Source of the DNA: Stereocaulon alpinum
Lineage: Eukaryota; Ascomycota; Lecanoromycetes; Lecanorales; Stereocaulaceae
Assembly: GCA_018257865.1 (NCBI GenBank)
Contig: JAEUBA010000117.1
Span: forward strand, 1 to 64,000
DNA length: 64,000 nt
Reading direction: 5' to 3'
The notes below the pieces were generated by a model. It saw only the letters and a program-made list of their open reading frames with translations. It had not been told where the DNA came from and made no database searches. The translations under genes and the position numbers were made by a program. Positions 23,773 through 34,702 of this stretch are shown in pieces (positions within the stretch are counted from its first letter, which is position 1; the number at the start of each line of letters is the position of its first letter).

Positions 23773-24480
23773 ATCCTCATAAGAAGGATAGTGCACTTAG
23801 GAGATATACAGGAGTCTAGATATTGCAGCTCAGACATAGACGCCTAGAGCAAAGTAGGAGTTCCTCTCTGCACCAAGGCCAGAACGCATGATATAAGAGA
23901 TCACCAGTCAATCGCCTACTGACTAAGCCACAGGCTTACAGGAGGTACTTATGCACTCAGCTATCAAAGGATTACTCAGTTGTCCGCCGGCGTATTACAG
24001 GTGAGGCAGGTGGGGAAGCGAAGGGTCCACACGTTTCGAATGTGCTCCCGAATTAAGAAGCGGGGATCCTGAGTAATCCGATCGATCGGCAATCAAGGTA
24101 TTCGATACATGTATGCCTGTGGCACATACTTTGCATACTGTGCCATACTCAACTTATCTAGTACAGTGTAACGTATATGGCAGGTTATGCCGACTTCCAG
24201 ACCTCGGACGAGCATCCGTTCATGCAACGGTCCTCGAACGGCTCAATCGCAGAGGTGGGAGCGAGGCGAAACCTGTACGTACACTGGCTCCTCTGAAAGT
24301 TTGTAAGCTCAAGTATACTGAAAATCTAACAGACAGATAGTATACAATGGACAATAGAGAGCTCAAGGAATAATACTCTACAAGCTATCGTCCGACAAGT
24401 TCTGGCATTCGTATTTAGGTCTGCTCATTAGATGCCGATAGTACGCATGTGCTTGACCCCATCCTTCAGAGTGCGCTTAG
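23773..24480. other. Intergenic, nothing recognised
   Basis: No coding region can be supported between the rhodopsin-domain gene and the P450 remnant. The missing 5' half of the P450 is not found here on either strand. Confidence 0.4.
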
Positions 24481-25225
24481 CCATTGTCCCCACAGCTTAT
24501 TACCTTCGCCTTGTACAACCTCTGCGTACATCCCGAATACGTTGAGCCTCTTCGAAAGGAGCTCGTAAAATCAGCCAACGACCATTTTGACAATCAAAAT
24601 GTAGATATGCCATTGCTCGATAGCTTCATCAAAGAGACTGTACGGCTTAACCCAGCTACAATCAGTAAGTCGATCTCTACTGAACTGTTGAGAGAAGATC
24701 TTGACGCTCCAAGCTGACGAATATAGTCCATTAGTCGGCACTCCGCGCAAAACCCTTTCCCCGTTCACCTTTTCCGATGGCACCTATGTGCCAGCAAACA
24801 ATTGGATTTGCGTTCCTCAGCAGGCTCTAATGCAAGACCCTTCGATCTATTCAGATCCTCAGACTTTCGATGGCTTCCGCTTCGCCAACGGTAGAGATGG
24901 CCACACTGTATCGGAGTCAAGGTTTTCTCATCCGAGCTGGCGTTTCCCGTTCTGGGGGTCCGTGAAGCAAGCTTGGTGAGCAACCTAGTCCCATTCCCCG
25001 TAGAGGATCGATCTTGGTCAAAGCATAGCTAATCGATCCCCTTCCCGCAGCCCAGCAAGGTTCTACGTCTCTATGGCAGTTAAGCTGATACTTATCCACT
25101 TCTTATCCTATTATGATATGAAGTTAGCCGATGAAGATGTACCTGTATCTTTTGCGTGGGGAGTAGCTAGAATTCCTTATCCGAGATTCGCCTTGTTGAT
25201 TCGTGAGCAGAATTTCAGGGATTGA
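24481..25225 (+). pseudogene. Cytochrome P450, C-terminal half only
   Basis: Three pieces splice in frame: about 24481-24664, 24735-24975 and 25051-25225, with introns 24665-24734 (GTAAGT...TTAG) and 24976-25050 (GTGAGC...CGCAG). They encode the K-helix motif KETVRLNP (ExxR), the segment RKTLSPFTFSDGTYVP, the PERF-like region DPQTFDGFRFANG, and the heme-binding loop PFWGSVKQACPAR, in which the Cys codon is restored across the second intron. The C-terminus is FALLIREQNFRD. The usual N-terminal 250-300 residues (membrane anchor, B-C region and I-helix oxygen-binding motif) are absent; an in-frame TAG lies at 24478-24480. Substrate unknown. The spliced part has no stop, so truncation looks relatively recent compared with RIPed relics nearby. 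Confidence 0.8.
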
Positions 25226-28200
25226 TATCGCGAGACTAATAGATCTTGTTCCGTTCTATATCATATACTTTATTTCCGCGGATCAGGGATAGTTTCTAGT
25301 GGCTTGGGATCAACTCGAGGGGCTTTCCTTTTAAAGGGCCGAGTATGGTCTATATAATAGGTATCCCGTATCTAAATCCTATATACCAAGTTAGATAAGC
25401 TGAATATGATTCCTGAGTCTACAGTCTATGGTCTACTACTTCGCTCTAACTACTAAGCCTTCTACTAATGTCTATTGTTAACACTAGGTAGCCCGTTGCC
25501 ACCACGATTACCTGTACGCGATTGTTTCAACACTTTGCTCGACGACGTTACATCACTTTTGACTCTTCCAACAAATTATCTGCCCTACGCCACACTCATT
25601 TATTATATCAACACGGTGAGACGAACGTGACGGTATGTATCCATTCAATCTAGAGTCTCCATACTATTGATCTTGGATTTCCCCCTCCTCTATTCTATCC
25701 TGCAACATAATGCAACACCAATCGTATTCATCAGAGGTGGCCAGTCTCTAACGAACGCGACTAGTATTACACAACATGCTATAGTCTCATCTCCTTGCGT
25801 ATGTTGCTGAGACACTAAGCTAACCAACTAAATAACTAATGACCCTCTCCGCTTTCCCCACTGTCTCCATCTACTTGATACCTTCAGTCCTCCAATCTCC
25901 CCCGTAGCTAGGTGCTGCCACGATTCCTGCCCTGCTCTTCTGAACAGAAGCATCGCGTCACGATTCTAGGTCGTAAGCAAAGCCACAAGCACCGAGAGCG
26001 ACAACCAACAACACAGCAGATAATAAGAGGGCTGCCCGCCATTACGATCTCGTATTGTTGGCTGAGCGCTTTATCATGCTGCTGGAATGCTAAGCTCCGT
26101 GTCAAGGAAGAAAACCAAGGGTGATGGATTTCGTTCGCTCCTTCCCTGCCAACTGAACTGAAAGTCGGACAGCACCTTGACATTACTTCTTTGACAAGAG
26201 ATCACTCAACATTGATTATTGGCGATTCTTCGGAGATTACAGAACATGTACGGCAGCCGGAAGTAAAGGTTAAATGCTTCCAGATCGCTGAGGAGTATGA
26301 GATGCTGGTCGTCTGATTGCAGCTAGTCTCTCTGCGTACGGAATTGGGCATCAAGTGCCAGCTGCTGAGTCCAGGTAGCGCGGAAGATACTGCCAACCAA
26401 GAGGTTCGAGCGCAGCGAGTGAATGTTTAATGTAGATGTCGGACTTTAAGATGGTGGTCTCGATTGCTTTGGTCGTGAATCACGTGTCCTCTTACGCTGA
26501 TACTCCTCGACCATACGTTTGGTGCCCCTGTTATCTTGATGCTTCCCAGCTGTTCGTATGTGACTTCCTCTATACTTCTGCAGAATTGAGCGGGGCTTTG
26601 AGCTTGCTGTCCGGCAGCTGGTGTGGTACAAGGTGTGATTTATGTACCCTACTGTCGAGCAGTAGTGGGGGGTCTAGGTATCTGATCGTCTTGCGTGGGT
26701 GGTATTGAAAGTGGAGATGTCCCAAAGAAATGAGAATCCATGCCCGTTTTAGTATCGTAGGGTCTAGTGCCAGAGTTTTAGGCTTATTGAGGCAGTGGAA
26801 CGCCTTGTGAGTGGGGCCATCGATGGGTGCTTCTAGTTTTTGACTGTTGGCAGACCATGCGAATGAATTTGACATCTGAACTTGAGACGGCACGAGTGGA
26901 GGTTTTCATCATTGGTTTGTTCGGCCCGCATTATGATAGCTGCCCTTGGTTATTCTAAGGCGCTTTGGACGGCGCCTTAGTCTATCCCTGGACCATAATC
27001 CAGGCTTTATCCGGCTGCCCGATCCTTCGACGCAGTATTATACGCTCTTTCAATGCGGGAATGATGACGATGACAGGAGCTGCAGCTTGGGTGCAAGGCT
27101 TGACGTAAGCTCTAAACATCCGCTTGGAGTGTGTTATTTCTTTCAGCCCTTGCTCTTAGGTTATGCTGCACTTGCGGATAAGGCACTCCCGCCTTTGCAA
27201 ACGCCTTCTTGTAGAGAGAATGGACCCAGTCTTCTCTCCTATCCAACTCGCACAGGTCTTAGCTTGTGCTGAACATGAATCTACACATCCGCCTTTCAAT
27301 GTGCAGCAATTCAACCATTTGCTCCTCGTGTAGATGCCGCAGTATCATCCCTTCTTTGATTGTGTGGATCTTCGGCTCGATAGCTGGCGTTCCTGGGGAG
27401 GAATTGATGAAGAACTTCGTCTATTTTTGGTGATGGTGGCGCTGTAGCTGTGTCTGACCCACATAGCGGTGCGTAGAGGAGGTACCAGATGTATTCCATC
27501 TCTTTTTGGCTTGGTCTAAGCATTCCAGTAACATCCGTGTATGAAAAGGGCCATAAGGTCTAGTGCGTTGCAGAGTTGGCTTAATCGAGCTGGCTCAGGA
27601 AGCGGCTGCCAGCGATGATTGGGGGCTCGAGGTTGATGCTGAAGGAAAAGAGTTGATGCCCATGCCGAGGGCATGAGACGAGAGGCCATCCGGTTCCTCT
27701 GTGGCTTTCTAGCCCTGTCTTGGTCGGTTGTTTGGTGATCATGTTCCCCCAGAGAACACTAATGTTCGCAATCACGCGTGATCCTCTCATTGCTCGTCAT
27801 ATGGCATCCATTCTTGCATCACCCATGCTACCGGTGGGGGATTGTGAGCCTACACAGTTGTGCATCTCTCGCAATGATAGCTTGAAAACCATAGCGGCCA
27901 AGCTTAGCCCTGTCACGACTTTCCAAGCCTGCAAATGAGCACGGTGTATGGACACTCCTCCTCGTTCTGCCTGGCCATAGCTCTTTTCTCTCTGAATCAC
28001 ATTATCTCCTCATTCATACTGGGCGTGGGATGAAGCATAATCCACATGGAGAGATTGGGAAGCGGAGTGAGAGAAGCGCAATATCGCAGAGCTGCAATGT
28101 GGCTCAATAGCGGGCATTGGTAGCAGAGGAAGATGCAAAATCATGTATTTTGCATTGACACTCGCGTCTTGAAAGAATCATTCGTCCTGGAAATGATAAG

Positions 28201-28768
28201 AGGAACGGGTTGTATTTACAGGTGTATATAGCTGCACGATACGTGTTCAAAGATCCCGCAGAGGCTCTGTGATAAGATCCGAGATAATGCAAAGACCAAG
28301 GATTGTGTATATTGCCGTAAGATTAGATTCGATAAGATTAGATCTTCCTCAATCGAAGTTCCACGTTGTTTCTCAAGCTTAAGGTTTGATCGCTGACAGC
28401 GACTGCAAAGTCCTTTAGTGACTAATTGCGGGATCTTGCACAAAGGAGTGGAAAGATTAATCGGGGATACCGAGAGGTTGAGGATCTTGGAAATGTTTTC
28501 CATATCAACAAGCGGGGTCCACTGGTGATGTAGATACTACGACCATGAGATGCGTGGACCTGCACAGTTCGCATACTTGTCCTCCCAAATAAGACCCTCC
28601 ATAAAACGGGGATAGAGTGGCTCCCGTTTATCCGGCGCCTAGTTGCCACTGTGCACTATTATTATTCCTTCCCCTAGGCAATCCCTTGTGATACCAATCC
28701 ACTTTCACGAACACTGATCCTTCTCATTGCCAATTTCAAACGTGTAGATGTGTTGAGCGTTGGCGTTA
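25226..28768. other. 3.5-kb gene-poor stretch, possible decayed coding on minus strand
   Basis: No complete gene is supported. On the minus strand, stretches between about 28650 and 27300 read as protein-like pieces in changing frames (for example LYPRFMEGLIWEDKYANCAG near 28620 and EPARLSQLCNALDLMALFIH near 27580), but I cannot assign a family. From 25226 to 26900 nothing is recognisable. Confidence 0.35.
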
Positions 28769-29720
28769 TCATAGCCGAGTATCTTTCCATGTAATAATTG
28801 TTGGTCCTGCGGCCGCACCTATGAAGGGAGGGAAACGCTTATCAGACTCGTCGGCGCGAAAGGCATTGTACTGGCTGAGAACGGCGTCAGGGATTTCATA
28901 GAAGGGAGTCCAGGCCGCAGTGTCGCTTTGGGTCAACAGCGTAGGTGATATGGGCGAGAGTGTGTTGGTAGAAGGATATCCTGTGGGCTGTGACCAAGAT
29001 TCTGTACTGGAAGATGTTGTTGATGAAGAGTAGTGGGTTTGTGAAGTGCCCTGCAAGAATGGCTGAGACGTGTATTGGAGAGGCTTGATCGATGAAGACG
29101 AAAAGTCATACTTATCATTGGCTGCCTCCAATGATGCCCGATCGCTATGCAGCGATGGAGATGGGATTGAAGCTTGGCCATCTATACTTGGATCGTTCAA
29201 GCTGATCAAGTAGGATTCTGGCTACAGAAAGCATGAGCATATGGATACTAACAAGGAATAATGGCTTACTGGTACCCTCACACAATCTTTGCCAGACTTT
29301 TGGCAATTGCTACAAATTGTCTTCAGATGGGAAGCATCACATCGGATTTTGTCCCGCCGGCAACTAGTACACTAACAGGACGTAGCATGTCAGTCCGAGC
29401 AATGCAAAGGCAGGCATAACGCACATACAGCTTGACGGTTTTTCCCTCTCCTCCTAGAAACAGCAGGCTTGAACTCTCTGGTCGCAAATCTGGTTGCGTG
29501 TTCCAGTGAAGGAATGCTATTGCATGACCCAGTTTCGCTCCTACATCCGTCCGAAGAGAATGTAAGACTCGGCAAAGATTGAGGGCTGTTCTGGTATTGC
29601 CAGAAGGCGTCAGAAACTACATCGGCCGTGGGGACAGGGTCATTAGACGGACAAGAAAGGAGCTCTGATTGTGGAATGATGGAGACATTCTGCTTGAGAC
29701 GAATGCGCGTTGGACGATGA
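28769..29720 (-). CDS. Small Zn2Cys6 transcription factor, first exon unresolved
   Basis: Exons: 29720-29429 (5' limit from a CAG acceptor after an in-frame TAA), 29371-29270 and 29221-28769. The introns 29372-29428 (GTATGT, CTGAC, TTAG) and 29222-29269 (GTAAGC...TGTAG) keep the frame. Exon 2 carries a textbook Zn(II)2Cys6 binuclear cluster: ACTSCRRDKIRCDASHLK continuing to ICSNCQKSGKDC, with all six Cys present. It is preceded by a basic RRRGKNRQ. The rest is Ser/Thr/Pro/Gln rich and short; the fungal-specific 'middle homology' regulatory domain is not present. No ATG lies in the open part of exon 1, so an upstream exon is expected between 29721 and about 30000. It should be a nuclear DNA-binding regulator; targets unknown. 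The minus-strand sequence beyond its 3' end could hold a degraded continuation. Confidence 0.75.
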
Positions 29721-29806
29721 CTGATTTACGAATGTTGGTGGCGCCAGCTGCAGAGTATCTCAAGATTACGATGAATGCTGGCCTGTAGGGGCCGAGAGGT
29801 GGGAAT

Positions 29807-29875
29807 GCTGACGATATAGAGGAGAGAGTGCTGACGATGTAGAAGAGAGAGTGCTGACGATGTAGAGGGGAGAAG
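29807..29875. repeat. 23-bp tandem repeat, three copies
   Basis: Units GCTGACGATRTAGARGRGAGA-RK start at 29807, 29830 and 29853 with few differences. It lies upstream of the Zn2Cys6 gene and could be in its 5' exon or promoter. Confidence 0.8.
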
Positions 29876-30377
29876 TAAAAAGACTGTCAGGGAGGAAAGC
29901 AAAATAGAAAGGGGTTCCACCTCCGTTCCACATGCGTAGGGTGTATGAGTCTATGTTTCGGGTCATTACCCGATCTAGACGAAAAAAAAGTTGGAACAAC
30001 GCCGCAGTCTCATCACATTTAAATCACGGATGATAGTGAGACATGATATGATCGAGGACATACTTCGTTCATGTCTCTAGACTTTATAGTAGAAGTACCT
30101 TAGGTCTGCTGCATGAATGCTAAAGGTGAATGACTCGCATAGGGATAAGACATTTGTTTTAGAGATCTCTTATGGCTGGCGTCCAGTAGCCAGAGTCTTG
30201 ACCCAGAAGAAAGATTAAACTTCCCTTAAGTAGGCTTAGTTACCAGTATTGTCACGAATATAGACTGATCTAGTGGAACTAGTGGTTTGATTTGTTGATA
30301 TTATAGATATTGCTGTCTAGTAGAGTTGCAAATTCTGAACGGGTGAGCGGACTCAGCCCTGGAAGTCTTGGCATTAT

Positions 30378-30540
30378 TGTTGATTTTGACATTGTTTTGG
30401 TACATTCCTGCATGCCAAGGATGACTAAGCCTTGGTATAATGACTCGGCCTTGGCATACTGAGTCATTATCACTGTATATACATCGCGCATGTAGCACTT
30501 AGTGTCTAACAAGCAAGTGTTCTACCCTATGTTCTTGACA
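30378..30540 (+). mobile_element. Probable solo Copia-type LTR
   Basis: Part of this segment (about 30432-30530) lines up with the LTR at 58320-58449: an identical CTAAGCCTTGGTAT, then similar repeated CTTGGCA words, a GCACTTAG word and a TTCTACC-TAT word in the same order. The segment starts TGTTG and ends GACA, as a TG...CA LTR would. No coding region of the element is beside it. I could not find a matching target duplication, so limits are approximate. Confidence 0.45.
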
Positions 30541-30645
30541 CTGAATGACTAGGTTTTATTTTCCAGTGTTGACAAAACCGAGGTAATAGGTGTATCCCGC
30601 CCGATCTAACACCACACCGGCATTGCCACTCCCACCACCTTCAAA

Positions 30646-31482
30646 ATGACAGACTCCAACCCCCTCGTCTTCTATGATATCTCTTCACCCATAGAACCCC
30701 GCTCCTACGCGCCCAATCCTTCCAAGGCCCGTCTCGCGCTCAGCTTCAAATGTGTACCCTTCAACACGACCTGGGTCGACCTCCTCGACATCTCTGACGT
30801 TCGCAAGGGGCTCGGCTGCCCGGCCACCCGTAAGTTCGACGATGGCTCCGACTACTACACGCTGCCCATGCTGCGGGACCCGGCCTCAGGCAGGGTCATT
30901 GGCGACTCGTTCGACATCGCCAATTATCTCGACGACATGTTCCCGGACTCTGGCGGCCGCCTTTTCCCTCCGGACACCACCCGTTGCGGACTCGACTACG
31001 AGAGCCCAAACAAGGACACGGCATTCTTTGCGCCCCTAACTTCCAACCAGGGGTCCAAAAATGAGGCCTACGCAAGGTTCAACGTACACGTCGACGCCAC
31101 CTTCACCGCCCATGTGGTGCTCGTCGGCCAGTACCTCCCCTTCAACCCGAACACAGCCGAGGCCGCAAGGGCCCTCTTCATCAAGCGCGCACACCTGAGC
31201 TCCTGGGATGATTTGTCCGTTCAGGGCGAGGCAAGAGAGCAGCTCAAGGCGGCATTCAAGGTGGCGCTGACGTCACTGGCCCAGCTGTTTATGGTCCACG
31301 AAACCGGACCGTACCTTGAGGGGAAACAGGCTACTTATGCCGACCTGATCGTAGGTGGCTGGCTGAACATGCTCTCCGCCACCATGCCCGAGGAGGAGTG
31401 GAAGAATTTCAGGACGTGGCATAGTGGAGTCTTTGCCCGGCTGCATGATGCCTTGCAGGAAAATTATTTCGAGTGCAAGTAG
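30646..31482 (+). CDS. Glutathione S-transferase-like protein (beta-etherase-type)
   Basis: Single-exon ORF of 278 residues with no defects. The N-terminal thioredoxin-like fold is seen in VFYDISSPIEPRSYAPNPSK, LALSFKCVPFNTTWVDL, the cis-Pro region YYTLPMLRDP and the GSH-site pair GDSFDIANYLD (family: xESxxIxxYL). The C-terminal helical domain ends with GPYLEGKQATYADLIVGGWL, where the conserved Asp of the N-capping box is present. These features match fungal GSTs related to bacterial beta-etherases (LigE-like), which act on small aromatic or electrophilic substrates; the substrate here is unknown. ATG at 30646 follows a CT-rich leader and a good context (TCAAAATGAC). The gene is markedly GC-richer, with C/G-ending codons, than its surroundings. 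Confidence 0.9.
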   Translation: MTDSNPLVFYDISSPIEPRSYAPNPSKARLALSFKCVPFNTTWVDLLDISDVRKGLGCPATRKFDDGSDYYTLPMLRDPASGRVIGDSFDIANYLDDMFPDSGGRLFPPDTTRCGLDYESPNKDTAFFAPLTSNQGSKNEAYARFNVHVDATFTAHVVLVGQYLPFNPNTAEAARALFIKRAHLSSWDDLSVQGEAREQLKAAFKVALTSLAQLFMVHETGPYLEGKQATYADLIVGGWLNMLSATMPEEEWKNFRTWHSGVFARLHDALQENYFECK

Positions 31483-33552
31483 AGAATAGAAGGTGCTGTA
31501 GTTTCATATCTAGCAAGGTTATCTAATTTAAGCCTTGATCGTAGACCAAAGAGATACACTGCCATCTTTCTCGGGCCTTTCGGTGAGGGGAACCAAAATC
31601 ATAATACTTCAAGGACGCAAGTGCTATTCATCACGACTAAGGTTGGTTTTTTTTTGGTCAGCTCATTTGACTTCCCGGCTTTAGATAATTCTTGCCCTTA
31701 TGAAATACGTCAGCCTTGCTGGATCGTAGGTAGATGAGCTAGGGTTCTATTGCTGATATACGTGGGAATCGCTTGACGTGGTTGTTGACGGTAAGGCGAT
31801 GCAACGTATGCGAACCATGACGCAACTAAACTTTGGAAGGTCCTCTCCACTGCAGCCTAGAGCTTTGGTTGAACCGACTCGCCGTTTATGATCTCGTCGC
31901 CCACTACGAAGCCCCTCTCCTTAGCTTGCTAAAGGATCTCTGCAGCACTCTTCTTTCGCTGTTAGACAAGGATTTTGATTTGGTCAAAAGTAGAGTCGAC
32001 ATGGAATGTAAATTTTCAAGCGAGGATAGGAAAGAAGATGTGAAAGACGAAGCAGCGCGGACCTCAATAGCAGTAGAAATCTCCATACAAGCCCACATCA
32101 CATCGATCACGCGTGATCGTGTCTGCCTATATCCAGCTAAGCGCTCGTTACCTTCTTTTGCCTTGCATTGTTCTAGCTCACTTCCTTTCCTCTACGGAAT
32201 CTTGTAGCGATGGAGCCCGAAACACTAAGTACTTTCAAGATAGAAAGGGGCTCCGATACCTCTCAAGGGTTATAGACCCGTAGCGTTCGCTTTCCTAGGT
32301 CTTAGAACCGTTCCTGTATGACAGTTGGGATACACCCTGGATACGTGGCAGCGTTCTAGCGGCAGGAATTGGATCAGACATCTCCATTAGGACCGGGAAC
32401 AATCATGTGGGGTAATAACACAACCTTGCATAATGTTAGAGTACTTGCAACGCAAGCTTTGCCGCTTCCTTGCTTATGAGGGAAGCCTGAAGTTGTTCAA
32501 ATTAGCACTAATCAATTAGAAGTGCGAGATCAACGAGTCGGGGAAGTGATTTCTACGCGCTTCTTTTCGCGTTCCTACTTAGATTCAGCGTAGACAGTAC
32601 AACCCTTCTATGTGATTACCATAGGCTCCTGTTTCGTCGCAAACCGGTAACTAGTACCAGAAACTACAAGACAACTTCGCGCTATGGCTTTTAGCTGTCA
32701 TCCATACCTTTTTAGACGATTCTTCCCTGTACACCTGGCTCCTATATCGAAGTTGTATAACAGTATCAGTGCCGATCTTCAACATGGTCTCTATGAGCTT
32801 CAATTCAGGACCTGATCTCCAACGTGTTGTCGAAAGTAAAGACAAGAATGAGCCTACGCTTTGCGACATGTACGAGGTACCCAATCGGGTTGCAGGAACA
32901 TGAGAGGATACTTCTAATGTCTCCCGTAATAGAATTGCCTAGAGAATGTTTGGTACATTCATATGAGATTAACCTACTTGAGGGATATCGCCTAATGATC
33001 AATTATTACCATAGAGCGTAGGTTATTCACTCGGTTCGAGATCAATTGAAAGGATGTTGACAGAAAACCCAGACGCAACGACCCTTCTTGGTGTACTAAC
33101 AATTGAAACGTGCCCCGTATCTCTCCACTGTATGGAACGCTTCAGGGAATAATTCTAGTTCCAGATATCTTTGCAAGCTCCTATGATGACGTGATCCCTA
33201 ACAAGGCCCATAATAATGTTATGAACAAGGTCTTATATCTATCTCGGGATGATGTCCACATGGAAGAGAACCTTTTTGCAACAATACACCGCCTTGCACT
33301 TCGGAACATACTGTATCGTAGAGCGGACCAGTCAGCCACTGGTTCTACAGCATTAAGATTGGTGCTAACCTTTAACGAAGTCCATCACAATAGCCTAGGT
33401 GAGGTAGCTATAACATATAATAAGAAGAGTGTAGCACTCTGGCCTCGAATCATAAACATGAGCTTGAAAAAGCGAACGACAAAGAATTAAATAGAAGTAC
33501 AAGATTTGTACACAGATAAGATAAGATAAGATAATATCTATCCGACCTAAAA
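31483..33552. other. 2-kb intergenic stretch, no supported gene
   Basis: Only short frames occur; the longest (33110-33490, 126 codons) shows no domain and has the look of a chance or decayed frame. A run of AGATA units at about 33515-33535 precedes the foldback element. Confidence 0.4.
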
Positions 33553-34184
33553 AGGGTCCCAGCTCGGCGAGGGTAGAGAAAAGCTCTGTATAGGTAGAAC
33601 GACTAGCTTCGGCAACACCTCGGTGTAGGTAGAAAAAAAAAAGTTCTACCCGTAATAAGCTATATATATATACTAAGTATACCCTAACTATAATACTATT
33701 AGAAAGTCGAATAGGCGAGTTAGCTCTTATATATATTATATATATACTTAGTATATACCTCAACTATAATACTATTAGAAAGTCGATTAGGTAAGTATAG
33801 AGTATAGTAATTAGACTACTAATTAAATTTAAGGTATAATAGCTGGGGTATATACTAAGTATATACCTAATATATATAAGAGCTAACTCGCCTATTCGAC
33901 TTTCTAATAGTATTATAGTTAGGGTATACTTAGTATATACGTAATATATATAAGAGTTGACTCGCCTATTCGACTTACTAATAGTTATATAGTTAGGGTA
34001 TACTTAGTATATACGTAATATATATAAGAGCTTTCTCGCCTATTCGACTTTCTAATAGTATTATAGTCAGGGTATACTCAGCATATGTATACAGCTTATT
34101 GCGGGTAGAACTTTTTTTTTTCTACCCGCACGGAACTTTCTACCCACACGGAACTTTTCTCTACCCACACCGAGCTGCGACCCC
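33553..34184. mobile_element. Foldback/MITE element, 632 bp, 9-bp TSD (MULE-like)
   Basis: The outer approx. 200 bp on each side are inverted copies: left GGGTCCCAGCTCGG, GGTAGAGAAAAG, poly-A-AGTTCTACCCG and TATACTAAGTATACCCTAACT recur on the right in reverse complement (to 34184). The centre holds further copies of an approx. 90-bp unit (CTCGCCTATTCGACTTTCTAATAGTATTATAGT with TATACTTAGTATATAC) in both orientations. Flanks are GACCTAAAA (33544-33552) and GACTTAAAA (34185-34193), a 9-bp duplication with one C/T difference. A 9-bp TSD and long inverted repeats fit a non-autonomous Mutator-like element. No coding capacity. Confidence 0.8.
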
Positions 34185-34702
34185 GACTTAAAAGAACGAT
34201 TACGAGGATTTTCGGATAACCTGCCTATCAGGAAGTAGTTTACATACTTGACCAGCTTCAAGTACTGTAGTAGTGATGCCCGAATGTGATTCATTGCAAT
34301 ATCTTCCTCTTCAAGAACCTAATCCCTAAGGTCCGTCTTCGGATTTGGGAAATCAAGTCCAAGGAATAGCTTCCTTCCAGCGCTCGGATACCGTCAACTC
34401 AAGCGCCATGACCTCTCACCCTTAGGACAACTCGTGCCAACAAGACACAAACCCTGGCCTCCGCAATGGCCTTCTACCCCCCTCCTCCCCCGTCGGCATC
34501 GCTAGCTCGCTTAATTGCGGCTCCTTCTAGTCGTTTCGATGATTGTTCCAGCTGAGCCATCTTGTATCTATGGAGCTATTAAAAGACTTACAAACGTTGC
34601 GTAATACCGACTCTGTGGCAAATCTCCCTCTTTGAGATATAGCGGCCTCTCGTTATCTTTACAGTTGTTGAATACGACAAAGCGAGTCACATCAACCAGT
34701 AT
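34185..34702. other. Intergenic, nothing recognised
   Basis: Sequence between the foldback element and the 3' end of the ankyrin relic. No supported feature. Confidence 0.35.

Noticed and set aside
29807..29875. Evenly spaced repeats suggesting a CRISPR array
   Set aside because: The 23-bp units are contiguous without spacers and the genome is fungal.
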